NCBI RefSeq assembly: GCF_000717915.1
Contig: NZ_JOCX01000030.1
Coordinates: forward strand, 1-60,019
DNA from: Streptomyces sp. NRRL S-244
GTDB lineage: Bacteria > Actinomycetota > Actinomycetes > Streptomycetales > Streptomycetaceae
Length of the DNA stretch: 60,019 nucleotides
Direction of reading: 5' to 3'
Of the stretch, positions 18,282 through 27,711 are shown piece after piece. Numbering within the stretch: position 1 is the first letter of the stretch; each line of letters begins with the position of its first letter. A program made the position numbers and the translations under genes. The notes under the pieces were generated by a model. It saw nothing but the letters and a program-made list of their open reading frames with translations. It had not been told where the DNA came from and did no database searches.

Positions 18282-18617
18282 TCAGATGCCGTCGAGGCCC
18301 GAGCCGCCCTTGCCGGCGCCGGCCTGCACCGTCTTGAACGCCGCGCGCACGTCGTCGTCCTGCGCGTTGCTGAGGTTCTTGGTCTGCGCGACCGCGTTGT
18401 GCAGCACACCGAGCAGGCGACGGATCTCGTCGTGGTCCTCGTTGACGACCGTCTGGGCGGAAACGAAGCCCCCGGCACCCACACCGGTCCAGCCGGCGCT
18501 CACCGTGGCGAGGATGTCCGCCAGCTCGCGGGACTGGGAGGTGACGGCTCGGGCCGTCGTCTCGATCTTGTTCTTCGCCTGGACGATCGGATCGTCTGCG
18601 AGTCCGAAATTGCTCAT
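18282..18617 (-). CDS. esxB: WXG100 protein, partner of EsxA
   Basis: A 111-residue WXG100 protein with WTG in the turn (TVSAGWTGVGAGG) between two helices and a Gly-rich C terminus without a visible YxxxD motif. The ATG at 18617 has GAGGAG seven bases upstream. An in-frame upstream start at 18701 is unsupported. It is the first gene of the esx pair and lies after its own promoter. Lack of the export signal suggests it is secreted through pairing with the signal-bearing partner (inference from known EsxA/EsxB pairs). Confidence 0.92.
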   Translation of the reverse strand: MSNFGLADDPIVQAKNKIETTARAVTSQSRELADILATVSAGWTGVGAGGFVSAQTVVNEDHDEIRRLLGVLHNAVAQTKNLSNAQDDDVRAAFKTVQAGAGKGGSGLDGI

Positions 18618-18764
18618 CCGAAGCTCCTCACTTCTCAATTCGCCGGCAGAACCGGCGGATTGCGCAGCGGAAGGAAGGTTCCGGGCGCGGATCTGAGCCA
18701 CGCGCCACCGGAAATCCCCTCCGCCTCACGCGATCCCCCGATCACAGTCGTGAAGCCTGGTGTC

Positions 18765-18793
18765 ACTCTAGCCAGTTCATCTGACAGGCCCAA
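18765..18793 (-). promoter_or_regulatory. Candidate promoter of the esx pair
   Basis: On the minus strand TTGGGC (complement of 18788-18793) and TAGAGT (complement of 18765-18770) are separated by exactly 17 bases, about 150 bases before esxB. This is a good vegetative-type promoter for Streptomyces and would give the Esx genes their own transcript apart from mycP. Confidence 0.5.
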
Positions 18794-18830
18794 CACCGGT
18801 GGCCCGCTACCGTAGATGAACTGTGACGGT

Positions 18831-20123
18831 TCACTGCAAACGGCCCCGGCGCTTGCGCGCGTCGCGCACCACCGTCGCCGTGCCCGCGATCACCGCGATC
18901 AGCACGCCCGCGATGCCGAGAGCGTACGTGCCGAACCGCTCCTCGCGCTCCTGCGCCGTCTCGGTCATCCGCAGCGCCGCCGCCTCGGGCGCGGCCGCCG
19001 GGGGCGGGCCCGGGTCCGGGACGGGAGCCTTGGGCGCCTCGTGGTCCTGCGTAACCGCGCGCACCGGGTCCACGACTCCCCATCCGACGTAGTCGTCACG
19101 GCCGTTGACCGATCGCTCGGCGGTTCCCTGGATCTGCCAGATGATCTGCTGCGGGGTCCAGTCCTCGTGCTTGGCGCGCAGCAGGGCGGCGAGCCCGGCC
19201 ACGTACGGCGCCGAGAAGCTGGTGCCGTTGTCGATGCACTGCCCGAAGCCGGGGACGGTGGAGACCATGTCCACGCCGGGCGCGGCGACCCCGATGAAGT
19301 CGCCGGGCTGGGAGAACGCCGCCCGCTCGTTGTTGCGGTCCGAGGCGGCCACGGCGAGGACGCCGGGGAAGGCAGCCGGGTAGGTCTTGCGCTTCTCTCC
19401 GGTCATGCCGTCGTTGCCCGCCGAGGCCACGACCACGACCTTGGCGTCGACGGCCCGCTGGACCGCCTTGCCGAGCTCGGAGTCGGCGTTCAGCGGGACG
19501 TCGGTGTCCTGGGAGATGTTGATGACCTGGGCGCCCTTGGACACGGCGTGGTCGATCGCCTGGCCGAGCGAGAGGGCGTTGCCCTTGCCCTGCCCGTCGT
19601 TCTGCCGGATCGGGATGATCGTGGCGTCGGGGGCCAGGCCGACGAAGCCGGTGCCCTCCTGCGGGCGGGCCGCGATCAGTCCGGCCACCTTGGTGCCGTG
19701 GCCGACCGTGTCGGTGGTGCCGTCGCCGCCCTTGGGGTCGATGAAGTCCTTGCCCGCACCCACGTCTATGGCCCCGCTGAGCTGCGGGTTCGCCCGGTCC
19801 ACGCCGGTGTCGATGACCGCGACGCGGACGGGCTTGCCGTTCTTGTCCTTGCCCTTGGTCTGCGCCCAGAGCGCGTCGAGCAGCAGCCGCTGGAGGGCCC
19901 AGGGGCGGTCGGCGATCTGCTTCTTCATGGGGAAGGTGCACTCGCCCGCGCCCGCGAGCGCCAGCGGGGCGGCCTGCGCGCGGACGGGCTCCGGGTACGG
20001 AGCCGCCGCCGCGGCGGCGCCGGCCGTGGCGGTCGCAGCGGACAGGGCGGCGACGGCGAGCGCGGCGCCGGCGAGCGCACCGCGCGCGTACGGGGACATA
20101 CGGATCGGCATCGGCATCGGCAT
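18831..20123 (-). CDS. mycP: Mycosin, type VII secretion-associated subtilisin-like protease
   Basis: A 430-residue membrane-anchored S8 protease required for type VII complex stability or substrate processing. It has an N-terminal signal segment (about 11-40) and the catalytic triad in Asp105 (VAVIDTGVD), His142 (VGHGTKVAGL) and Ser302 (NGTSFSAPYVAGL). A Pro-rich linker leads to a C-terminal transmembrane helix followed by a basic tail (RDARKRRGRLQ). The ATG at 20123 has GAGGAC seven bases upstream, and the eccB stop codon falls in this ribosome site. The first residues are an MP repeat (MPMPMP) created by a 6-base DNA repeat, so the exact start codon is ambiguous by a few codons. Confidence 0.95.
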   Translation of the reverse strand: MPMPMPIRMSPYARGALAGAALAVAALSAATATAGAAAAAAPYPEPVRAQAAPLALAGAGECTFPMKKQIADRPWALQRLLLDALWAQTKGKDKNGKPVRVAVIDTGVDRANPQLSGAIDVGAGKDFIDPKGGDGTTDTVGHGTKVAGLIAARPQEGTGFVGLAPDATIIPIRQNDGQGKGNALSLGQAIDHAVSKGAQVINISQDTDVPLNADSELGKAVQRAVDAKVVVVASAGNDGMTGEKRKTYPAAFPGVLAVAASDRNNERAAFSQPGDFIGVAAPGVDMVSTVPGFGQCIDNGTSFSAPYVAGLAALLRAKHEDWTPQQIIWQIQGTAERSVNGRDDYVGWGVVDPVRAVTQDHEAPKAPVPDPGPPPAAAPEAAALRMTETAQEREERFGTYALGIAGVLIAVIAGTATVVRDARKRRGRLQ

Positions 20124-20134
20124 CGGTGGCGTCC

Positions 20135-21715
20135 TCACGAACCCTGTGGCTGGCGGGCGGAGTTGGTGTCCAGGCGCGGCCCCTTCGAGAGGAACTCGGA
20201 CCAGGCGATGGGCACCAGGGCCGGTGTGACGGTCCCGTAGCCGAGCCGGATCTGCGCCTGGCTGGCCTCGGGCCGGCCGTCGGCGGTGGCCTGGCCGTTC
20301 TGCTGGTCGGGGGCCCCGATCTTCGACTTCTCGGCGTCGCTGTCCCCGTTGGCCTGCACCGCGTACCGCAGGCCGGTGTCGGTGACCAGGAAGAGGGAGC
20401 CGCCCGCCGTGGTCTGCCGCCCCTGGACCTGCGTGTAGAGCAGCCCCGAGCCCGGCGTGACGTACGCGCTGGTGCCGCTGGCGGTGATGTCGATGGGGAA
20501 TCCGGTGCCGGCCCAGGTGCTCAGCGTCTGGCTGCCCTGGCCGTCGACCGAGCGCAGCACGTTGCACACCGTGTCGCGGGCGCCGGCGCCCTGGGCACCC
20601 GCGGCGTCCGCCGTCATGTTGATCCGGTCGGACTTCTTCTGCGGCAGCTTGGCCTCGCCCTTGAAGGCCGTGGCGTCCGGGTTGAGGGACTGGAGGTCGA
20701 CCTCGTGGGGCTTGCCGTGCATGTTGAGGCCGTCGGTCGCGGGCGCCGAAATCAGCAGCCACGCCATGAAGTCGGAGACCGGGGCGACCTTCCCGGGCAG
20801 GACGACGTAGTGCTGCGCGCCGGAGCCGGTCTGCGCCACCAGCACCATGCCGACCTTGTTGTCGGCGGTGGTCAGGCCCTGGACGTCCGCCTTCGTGCCG
20901 GCCGGGACCGGCAGCTGCGGGAAGGCCAGGTCGTCCCCGGAGTTGAGGGTGGCCAGCCACGACTCGGTGACCTGCTGCGGGGTGGCGCCGGTACTGCCGA
21001 CCAGCGCGTTCGTCATCTTCCCCGCGTCCGCGCCGCCTTCGGGGAACTTGTACTTCGTCCCCGAGGCGTCGACCAGGTAGCGCTCCTTGGCCCCGCCCGT
21101 GCTCTGCACGTACAGCATCTGCGTGTCGGTGAGCTTGCGTCCGTCGTCCATCAGCCCCGCCTCGCGGTCGGCGAGGACGAACGTCGCGGTCTGCACGGTC
21201 TTGCCGTTGCCGCCCGGCGCCTGGCAGACGGCCCACCGCTTGGCCTTGCCCGCGTCCTGCGGGGCGGGCAGCCGGTCGGGCGCGTACGGGATGCCGATGA
21301 TGGGCCCGCGCGGCGGCTTGCCCGCGTCCAGGACCTTGTCGTCTATCTGGATGACCTTGAACTTCTGCGGATCCAGCAGGAGTCGGGCGGAGGCGAGGTT
21401 GAGCACCGGGTGCAGCCGGGTCTGGTCCTTGCCGTTCACCTTCGTCGTCAGCACCACGTACCGGGTCGTCGACTGCTTGCCGACGATGACCTTCGTACCG
21501 GCCTCGTCCCATCCCTTGGGGGCCTGCGGCTTGAACATCCCCCACGCGCCGAACGCGGCGAGTACGAGCGCCCCCGCGACCAGCCCGGGCAGGACCGCGC
21601 GCAGCGGGCGCGGCGCCCCTTCCTCGGAGCCCGTGGCGGAAGGCTGGAGGAACGCGGCCACCGTGCGCCGCTTCGCAAAGGTGTACGCGTTGAGTTCATC
21701 ACGTCGTGATGCCAT
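20135..21715 (-). CDS. eccB: Type VII secretion protein EccB
   Basis: EccB is the single-pass membrane component whose large extracytoplasmic domain stabilises the ESX complex. The 526-residue product starts with the family-typical MASRRDELNAYTFAKRR, has one transmembrane helix at about residues 41-61, and then a long extracytoplasmic region with conserved Cys residues (RWAVCQ and DTVCNVL). The ATG at 21715 is fixed by the conserved N terminus. It is followed after 11 bases by mycP. Confidence 0.96.
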   Translation of the reverse strand: MASRRDELNAYTFAKRRTVAAFLQPSATGSEEGAPRPLRAVLPGLVAGALVLAAFGAWGMFKPQAPKGWDEAGTKVIVGKQSTTRYVVLTTKVNGKDQTRLHPVLNLASARLLLDPQKFKVIQIDDKVLDAGKPPRGPIIGIPYAPDRLPAPQDAGKAKRWAVCQAPGGNGKTVQTATFVLADREAGLMDDGRKLTDTQMLYVQSTGGAKERYLVDASGTKYKFPEGGADAGKMTNALVGSTGATPQQVTESWLATLNSGDDLAFPQLPVPAGTKADVQGLTTADNKVGMVLVAQTGSGAQHYVVLPGKVAPVSDFMAWLLISAPATDGLNMHGKPHEVDLQSLNPDATAFKGEAKLPQKKSDRINMTADAAGAQGAGARDTVCNVLRSVDGQGSQTLSTWAGTGFPIDITASGTSAYVTPGSGLLYTQVQGRQTTAGGSLFLVTDTGLRYAVQANGDSDAEKSKIGAPDQQNGQATADGRPEASQAQIRLGYGTVTPALVPIAWSEFLSKGPRLDTNSARQPQGS

Positions 21716-21883
21716 GACCGCCTGCTTCTCCCCGCATCGGCCCGGTCGGTGAGTACGGTCCCCGGGCCTCGATTGTCGGACCGGGCACCTACTATGCCTC
21801 TTGACGGAGGGTGGGTACGGGCCGGGTAGGGTGAGGCCGCCGCTCACTGCCTCCGGACCGCACGGATCAGCACGGGACTACGG

Positions 21884-21929
21884 CCCTGGGGGCACCTCCC
21901 AGCGGCAGCTGGGGCAGAAAGGGGAGGTG
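21884..21929 (+). repeat. Palindromic intergenic repeat overlapping the eccE ribosome site
   Basis: CACCTCCC (21893-21900) is perfectly complementary to GGGAGGTG (21922-21929), which contains the eccE Shine-Dalgarno sequence. Competing stems are CTGGG/CCCAG (21886-21890, 21898-21902) and CCCAGC/GCTGGG (21898-21903, 21908-21913). Similar G/C-box palindromes are widespread in Streptomyces intergenic DNA. Pairing would hide the ribosome site, so it may act on translation. Confidence 0.5.
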
Positions 21930-21934
21930 GGCGC

Positions 21935-23212
21935 GTGATGGCCACCGCGACGCAGCCGCAGACGGGTGCGCCCGCGCCCGCGCGCGGCGGGGTGACGCCG
22001 AATCCGAAGTCGAGCCCGGGCCGCTTCGGCCCGTTCCGACTGCAACAACTCGTGCTGCTCCAGATCGCCGTGGCCGCCCTGCTGGTGGCCTGGGTCGTGG
22101 GGCCGATGCTGCTGGTGCCCGCCGGTGTCCTGGCGCTCGCCCTGGTGGTGCTCGCCGTCGTACGCCGCCACCAGCGCTCCCTGCCCGAGTGGCTCGGCAG
22201 CGCCCTCGAACTGCGCTCGCGGCGCCGCCGGGCCGCGTCGTTCACGGTGCCCGCGGGAACCGAGCCGGGGCTGGCCCCGCTCGTCGAGGCCGATCCGGCG
22301 CTGCGGACCCTCACGTTCAGCGACCGCGACCGGCGGCCCGTCGGGATGGTCGGCGACGGGACGTTTCTGACCGCCGTGGTCCAGGTGGACATGGACGCCA
22401 CCGCGCTGCGGCCCGACCGCGCCGCGCGGCCGCTTCCGCTGGGGCTCGTACGGGACATCCTCGAAGTCGACGGCATCCGGCTGGAGTCGGCCCAGCTGGT
22501 GCAGCACACGCAGCCCGCGCCGGCCCCGCACCTGCCGGCCCAGTCGATGGCCACCCGCAACTACGCGCCGCTGCAAGCCGCCACGGGCACCCCGGCGGTG
22601 CGGCTGACCTGGATCGCGCTCAAGCTCGACCCGGAGCTGTGCCCCGAGGCGGTCACCGCGCGCGGCGGCGGGCTCGCGGGCGCGCAGCGCTGTGTGGTGC
22701 GGGCGGCCGACCAGTTGGCGAGCCGGCTGACCGGCGCCGGTTTCCGGGCGACCGTGCTCACCGAGCAGGAGCTGACGGCCGCGCTGGCCACGTCCTCGTG
22801 CGCGAACCCGATGGCGATCACGCAGGCGGGCCGCTCGGCGAGCACCGGCCGGCGGACGGAGGAGACGGCGCGGATCTGGCGCTGCGACGACCGGCGGCAC
22901 ACCACGTACTGGATAGCCCGCTGGCCGCAGCTCGGCGGCTCCGGGGCGGCGTCCCTGCCGCAGTTCGTGGCGCTGTTGACCTCGCTGCCGGCGCTGGCGA
23001 CGAACTTCAGCCTGACGATGGCTCCGGCGGAGCGCCAGGGCGTGACGCTGACCGGCCACGTACGGGTCACGGGGCGCAGTGACGAGGAACTCGTGGCGGC
23101 CCGCCGGGAACTGGAACGGACGGCCCGCGGTGTGCGCACCGGGCTGGTCCGGCTCGACCGTGAACAGGTACCGGGGCTGCTGGCTTCGCTGCCGCTGGGA
23201 GGGGCGCGATGA
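21935..23212 (+). CDS. eccE: Type VII secretion protein EccE
   Basis: EccE is the peripheral membrane component of the ESX complex. The 425-residue product has two closely spaced N-terminal transmembrane segments (about 38-62 and 64-82) followed by a soluble region with the EccE-type pattern (AVVQVDMDATALRP, SLTMAPAERQGV). The start is GTG at 21935 or the adjacent ATG at 21938; GGGGAGG lies seven to ten bases before. It is divergent from eccB and overlaps the next gene by four bases (ATGA). Assignment rests on locus position plus topology. Confidence 0.88.
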   Translation: MMATATQPQTGAPAPARGGVTPNPKSSPGRFGPFRLQQLVLLQIAVAALLVAWVVGPMLLVPAGVLALALVVLAVVRRHQRSLPEWLGSALELRSRRRRAASFTVPAGTEPGLAPLVEADPALRTLTFSDRDRRPVGMVGDGTFLTAVVQVDMDATALRPDRAARPLPLGLVRDILEVDGIRLESAQLVQHTQPAPAPHLPAQSMATRNYAPLQAATGTPAVRLTWIALKLDPELCPEAVTARGGGLAGAQRCVVRAADQLASRLTGAGFRATVLTEQELTAALATSSCANPMAITQAGRSASTGRRTEETARIWRCDDRRHTTYWIARWPQLGGSGAASLPQFVALLTSLPALATNFSLTMAPAERQGVTLTGHVRVTGRSDEELVAARRELERTARGVRTGLVRLDREQVPGLLASLPLGGAR

Positions 23213-23907
23213 GGGGCGGCTTCGGGCTGATCGGCCCGCGCCGGGAACGGCACGCGGTCCCGGCGGTGGACCTGGACGCGCTGGCGCTGCCCGTCGGGGA
23301 CGACGGGGTCGTCATCGGCGTGGACGCCGAGGGGCGTCCGGCGGTGCTGGGCATCAACCGGCCGACGCCGTACGAGGTCACGCTGATCGGCGGCCTGTGG
23401 ACGGCTCAGGTGCTCGCGCTGCGGGCGGCGGCCACCGGCGCGCGCGTGGCGGTGGAGACCGGGCGCGGGCAGGTGTGGTCCGGGCTGGCCCAGGCGGCGG
23501 GCGGCGGGCAGCAGTGCGTGACGCTGCACGAGGTCGGCCGGGTGCCGCCGCAGGGCGCGTCGGCGGGCAGCCCGGTGCTGGTGATCCGGGACTGCGGCAT
23601 GCGGCCGCCGCGCGGACGCGTGGTGGCCGGGCCCTGGCAGTCGGTGCTGACCCTGCTGCCGTACCTGAGCCCGACGGCGCCGCGGCTGCTGCAGAACTCC
23701 TCGCTGGTGGGCGTCCAGCGGGTCTCCCCGGACGAGGCGGAACAGCTCGGCCGCCTGATGAGCCTGCCGCGGGCGGCCGTGGAGTCGCTGCCGACGCTGG
23801 GCGACGGGGTCACCCTGTGGTGCACGCCGCGGGACCGCCAGTTCGTGATGACCCAGGGCACGGAGGCCGAAACCGGCCTGTTGGGCCCGTCGCGCCGCAT
23901 CGACTGA
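23209..23907 (+). CDS. Conserved ESX-locus protein, unknown function
   Basis: A 232-residue soluble protein with no signal peptide or membrane segment and no motif I recognise. It begins MRGGFGLIGPRRERHAVPAV and contains a repeated pattern of small beta-prone stretches (GVVIGVDAEGRPAVLGI, YEVTLIGGLWTAQVLALRA). Its ATG overlaps the eccE stop by four bases, so it is translationally coupled to eccE and probably works with the secretion complex on the cytoplasmic side. It sits just before the EspI-like ATPase gene. Confidence 0.85.
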   Translation: MRGGFGLIGPRRERHAVPAVDLDALALPVGDDGVVIGVDAEGRPAVLGINRPTPYEVTLIGGLWTAQVLALRAAATGARVAVETGRGQVWSGLAQAAGGGQQCVTLHEVGRVPPQGASAGSPVLVIRDCGMRPPRGRVVAGPWQSVLTLLPYLSPTAPRLLQNSSLVGVQRVSPDEAEQLGRLMSLPRAAVESLPTLGDGVTLWCTPRDRQFVMTQGTEAETGLLGPSRRID

Positions 23908-24142
23908 GCCCCGTCCTGCCCCCGCCGGCACCACCCGCCCCGGGCCCGGTGACGGTTGCTCAGGAGGCGGCCACCCTGTAGGCAGGACGGGAAGGACGGC
24001 GCCACCGGCGCGGGCCGCAGGGCCCGATCCCGCGGGCCGTCCAACGGGGGCGGACACCGGCGTCGGCGCGCACGATTAGGCTGAGCGTGGGCGCGGCGTC
24101 GAGGTGGGCGCCGGACCAGTGTTCGACAGACCAGGAGGACCA
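23908..24142 (+). promoter_or_regulatory. Gap before the EspI-like gene
   Basis: These 235 bases between the eccE-coupled gene and the MinD-like ATPase gene hold an AGGAGG ribosome site at 24133-24138. I see no clear promoter or terminator. Confidence 0.2.
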
Positions 24143-26656
24143 GTGAGCGGCGATCGGAACGAGAGGCGCGGCGGGACTTGGGACGTCCCGACGGACGATC
24201 AGTCCGACGCGGAGCCCGAGGTGACGGGCGAGTTCACCATCGACTACACCCCGCCGGCCTGGTACACGCAGGGCGCGGCTCCGGCCACTCCCGTACCGGG
24301 GCTCCCCGAGGGCAGCGGCTTCGAACCCCACCGCCCGACGGACGTGGCCTCGCCCCCGACGATGCGGATCGCCCCGCCGGTCCCGCGCACGCCGTCGGAC
24401 GGCGCGGGCGTACCGTCGCCCTTCCCTGCCCCGGCGCCGGCCCCGGCGCCCGCCGACAACGCCGCCCCGCCCGCGCCGGTCCCGGCGCAGCCGAACGCGG
24501 CTCAGCCGGCCCCGGCCCCCTTCGGTACCCCGGCCGACACGCCCTCGGCGTTCCCGGCCCCGTCGGCTCCGGCCGACGCACCCCCGGCCCCGGCCCCGGC
24601 CCCGGCCCCGATGTTCCCGGTCCCGCCAGCACCGGCCGACGGCTCCGGCGCTCCCGCGGCCGAGGCACCCGTTCCGCCGGCCCCGGCTCCCCTCGCTCCC
24701 CCGGCCCTCCCGGCGCCGGTCGACGCGCCCGCGCTGCCGGCTCCGGTCCAGCTCCCGGCGCCGTTCGCCGCCGAGCCCTCGGACGCGCCGGGACCGTTCG
24801 TGAAGGCCTCCTTCGAGGCGCCCGCCCCCGTCCAGCGGCAGGACACCCCGCCCGACGGGACGCCCGTCCCGTTCGCGAGCGCCGAGCCCGCCGCTGCGGA
24901 GGACGAGCCCCGGGACGCCGTCCCCGCGCCGGAAGCCCTGACGCCCGTCAGCCCCGCGGACGCGGTTCACCCGCCCGTGGGAGCCCCCTTCGGGGGACCC
25001 GGAGGCGAACTCCCGGCCCTGCCGCCCGCGTTCCCCTCCACCCCGGCACCGCAGGACGGGTACGGTTTCCCGCCCGCCCCCGGCCCGGCCCCGACCGCGC
25101 CCCAGGACGGCTACGGATTCCCCCCGGCCCCCGGCCCCGCCGCGCACACGCCCATGCCCGCACCGCAGGACGGGTACGGGTTCCCCCCGAACCCCGGCCC
25201 CGCCGCGCACACGCCCGCGCCCGCGCCCGCGCCGCAGGACGGGTACGGGTTCCCCCCGGCTCCCGCACCGGCGCAGCCGATGCCGCAGCCCCAGCCGCCC
25301 GTCGACGCGGGCGACTACGCGTTCCCGCCCGCGCAGGCCGCGCCCGTACCGCCGCAGCAGCAACAGCAGCCGCACCAGCAGGCGCAGTACGACCCCCGTA
25401 CCAGCGCCCAGTGGCCCTCCGGGCCCCAGCCCGGCCCGCAGCCGCACGACCCGCGCTACCAGCCCGGCCCGGGCACCGGCGGCGGTGCGCCCCTCGGCTA
25501 CACCGCCGCCGTCGAGCTGTCCTCGGACCGCCTTCTGCGCGGCAAGCAGAAGCCCCGGCCCCAGCGCTCCGGGTTCCGGTTCGGCGGCAAGGCCGCCGAG
25601 GCCGAGCGCCTGCGCAAGCTGGAGCTGATCCGCACCCCGGTCATGTCCTGCTACCGCATCGCCGTCATCAGCCTCAAGGGCGGCGTCGGCAAGACCACGA
25701 CCACGACGGCCCTCGGCGCCACCCTCGCCACCGAGCGCCAGGACAAGATCCTGGCCATCGACGCGAACCCCGACGCCGGCACCCTCGGCCGCCGGGTCCG
25801 CCGCGAGACCGGGGCCACGATCCGGGACCTGGTCCAGGCGATCCCGTACCTGAACTCGTACATGGACATCAGGCGGTTCACCTCCCAGGCCCCCTCCGGC
25901 CTGGAGATCATCGCCAACGACGTCGACCCGGCCGTCTCCACGACGTTCAACGACGAGGACTACCGCCGCGTCATCGACACGCTCGGCCGCCAGTACCCGA
26001 TCATCCTCACCGACTCGGGCACCGGGCTCCTCTACTCCGCCATGCGCGGCGTCCTGGACCTGGCCGATCAGCTGATCATCATCTCGACCCCGTCGGTGGA
26101 CGGCGCCAGCAGCGCGAGCACCACGCTCGACTGGCTCTCCGCGCACGGGTACGCCGATCTCGTCTCCCGCTCGATCACCGTCATCTCGGGGGTCCGCGAG
26201 ACCGCCAAGATGATCAAGGTCGAGGACATCGTGCAGCACTTCGAGACCCGCTGCCGGGGCGTCGTCGTGGTGCCGTTCGACGAGCACCTCGCGGCCGGCG
26301 CCGAGGTCGACCTCGACATGCTGCGGCCCAAGACCCGGGAGGCGTACTTCAACCTCTCCGCGCTCGTGGCCGAGGACTTCCTCCGCGCGGCGCAGCAGGC
26401 CCCCCAGGGTCACTGGGGAGCGCCTCAGCAGCCGCAGCCCCAGCCCCAGCCGCACCAGCAGGCTCCGCAGCAGCAACCGCAGCCGCAGCCGCAGCCGCAG
26501 GGCCAGCCGTACGGCCAGCCCCAGGGCCCGTCCCCGTACCAGCAGCCTCCGCAGCCGTACGGCCAGCCCTATCCGCAGCCCGGCCAGCCCTGGCAGCCCC
26601 AGCAGCAGCCGCCCCAGCACCCGCAGCAGCCCCCGCGCGACCCGCGCCTCGGCTGA
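24143..26656 (+). CDS. Pro-rich MinD/ParA-type ATPase, EspI-like, of the ESX locus
   Basis: An 837-residue protein. Residues 1 to about 460 are extremely Pro/Ala-rich with a repeated PQDGYGFPP motif. The C-terminal MinD/ParA-like domain follows, with a deviant Walker A KGGVGKT (Lys512 to Thr518), [13 protein letters not shown] and [11 protein letters not shown]. Residues 750-837 form a Pro/Gln-rich tail. The GTG at 24143 has AGGAGG four bases upstream. Mycobacterial EspI (Rv3876) has the same plan, a Pro/Ala-rich N terminus plus a MinD-like ATPase, and controls ESX-1 secretion, so this is probably the functional counterpart (inference). It closes the ESX locus before a strong terminator. Confidence 0.85.
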   Translation: MSGDRNERRGGTWDVPTDDQSDAEPEVTGEFTIDYTPPAWYTQGAAPATPVPGLPEGSGFEPHRPTDVASPPTMRIAPPVPRTPSDGAGVPSPFPAPAPAPAPADNAAPPAPVPAQPNAAQPAPAPFGTPADTPSAFPAPSAPADAPPAPAPAPAPMFPVPPAPADGSGAPAAEAPVPPAPAPLAPPALPAPVDAPALPAPVQLPAPFAAEPSDAPGPFVKASFEAPAPVQRQDTPPDGTPVPFASAEPAAAEDEPRDAVPAPEALTPVSPADAVHPPVGAPFGGPGGELPALPPAFPSTPAPQDGYGFPPAPGPAPTAPQDGYGFPPAPGPAAHTPMPAPQDGYGFPPNPGPAAHTPAPAPAPQDGYGFPPAPAPAQPMPQPQPPVDAGDYAFPPAQAAPVPPQQQQQPHQQAQYDPRTSAQWPSGPQPGPQPHDPRYQPGPGTGGGAPLGYTAAVELSSDRLLRGKQKPRPQRSGFRFGGKAAEAERLRKLELIRTPVMSCYRIAVISLKGGVGKTTTTTALGATLATERQDKILAIDANPDAGTLGRRVRRETGATIRDLVQAIPYLNSYMDIRRFTSQAPSGLEIIANDVDPAVSTTFNDEDYRRVIDTLGRQYPIILTDSGTGLLYSAMRGVLDLADQLIIISTPSVDGASSASTTLDWLSAHGYADLVSRSITVISGVRETAKMIKVEDIVQHFETRCRGVVVVPFDEHLAAGAEVDLDMLRPKTREAYFNLSALVAEDFLRAAQQAPQGHWGAPQQPQPQPQPHQQAPQQQPQPQPQPQGQPYGQPQGPSPYQQPPQPYGQPYPQPGQPWQPQQQPPQHPQQPPRDPRLG
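25048..25263 (+). repeat. Coding tandem repeat in the EspI-like gene
   Basis: Four copies of a unit encoding PQDGYGFPP followed by Ala/Pro-rich spacers of varying length. DNA copies begin near 25049, 25101, 25162 and 25233. A related, degenerate GDYAFPP copy follows at about 25311. Such repeats are prone to copy-number change. Confidence 0.85.
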
Positions 26657-26677
26657 CGACGGCGGCAAGGGAACGAG

Positions 26678-26715
26678 AAGGGCCCGTACCTCCCCCGGGG
26701 GAGGTACGGGCCCTT
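26678..26715. terminator. Bidirectional terminator between the ESX locus and ribF
   Basis: A perfect 38-base palindrome (AAGGGCCCGTACCTCCCCC and its complement) lies between the converging EspI-like gene and ribF, with A/T runs at both ends. Confidence 0.92.
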
Positions 26716-26754
26716 GCGTGTTCGGGGCGGCGGGCGCAGCCGCCCGCGACCGGC

Positions 26755-27711
26755 TCAGCGCTCCGCGTCGTACGCCTCGGTCAGCGTCCGCGCCCGCTTC
26801 ACGTCGTCCGCGATCGCTTCGAGGAGGCCGTCCAGCGAGTCGAACTTCGCCATGCCGCGCACGTACGCGAGGAAGTCCACGGTGACGTGCAGGCCGTACA
26901 GGTCCAGGCCGACCCGGTCGATCGCGTACGCCTCCACCGTCCGCTCGGTGGCGTCGAACTGCAGGTTCGTGCCGACCGAGATCGCGGCCGGCATCCGCTC
27001 GCCGTTGGCCGTGAGCCAGCCCGCGTACACGCCGTCCGCCGGGATCGCGGTGTGCGGGGGCGTCTCGACGTTGGCGGTCGGGTAGCCGAGCTCGCGCCCG
27101 CGCTGGGCGCCCCGTACGACGACGCCCTCGACCCGGTGCGGACGGCCAAGGATCTCGGACGCGCCGTCCATGTCGCCCTCGGCGACCAGCCTGCGCGCCA
27201 GGGTGGAGGAGAAGGGCACGCCGCCGCCCGCCTCGCCGCGCTCGACCAGGTCCACGACCTCGACCTCGTAGTCGTAGGTGGCGCCCAGCTCGCGCAGGAA
27301 GTCGACGTTCCCGGCGGCCCGGTGGCCGAAGCGGAAGTTCGGACCCTCGATGACGGCGCGCGCGTGCAGCTTGTCGACGAGCACCTTCACGATGAAGTCG
27401 GCCGGGGAGAGCTGCGAGAACTCCGCCGTGAACGGCAGGATCAGCAGCGCGTCCACGCCCAGCCCGGCCATCAGTTCGGCACGGCGGTCGTAGGGGGCCA
27501 GGATCGGCGGGTGGCTGCCGGGGCGCACGACCTCGCTCGGGTGCGGGCTGAAGGTGACGACGACGGACGGGACGCCGAGCGCGCGGGCCTTGGCCACGGC
27601 CCGCCCGATGATCAGCTGGTGGCCCCGGTGCACACCGTCGTACGAGCCGATGGTGACGACGCTGCGTCCCCAGTCCTGGGGGATGTCCTCCAAGCCACGC
27701 CAGCGCTGCAC
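26755..27711 (-). CDS. ribF: Bifunctional riboflavin kinase / FAD synthetase
   Basis: RibF phosphorylates riboflavin to FMN and adenylates FMN to FAD. The 318-residue product has the N-terminal nucleotidyltransferase domain (GSYDGVHRGHQ, a GxHxGH-type motif, at about residues 22-32, and FRFGHRAAGN) and the C-terminal flavokinase domain (RGRELGYPTANV, GVYAGW). The GTG at 27711 has GAGGAG eight bases upstream. It is the last gene of the nusA-infB group on this strand. Confidence 0.97.
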   Translation of the reverse strand: MQRWRGLEDIPQDWGRSVVTIGSYDGVHRGHQLIIGRAVAKARALGVPSVVVTFSPHPSEVVRPGSHPPILAPYDRRAELMAGLGVDALLILPFTAEFSQLSPADFIVKVLVDKLHARAVIEGPNFRFGHRAAGNVDFLRELGATYDYEVEVVDLVERGEAGGGVPFSSTLARRLVAEGDMDGASEILGRPHRVEGVVVRGAQRGRELGYPTANVETPPHTAIPADGVYAGWLTANGERMPAAISVGTNLQFDATERTVEAYAIDRVGLDLYGLHVTVDFLAYVRGMAKFDSLDGLLEAIADDVKRARTLTEAYDAER

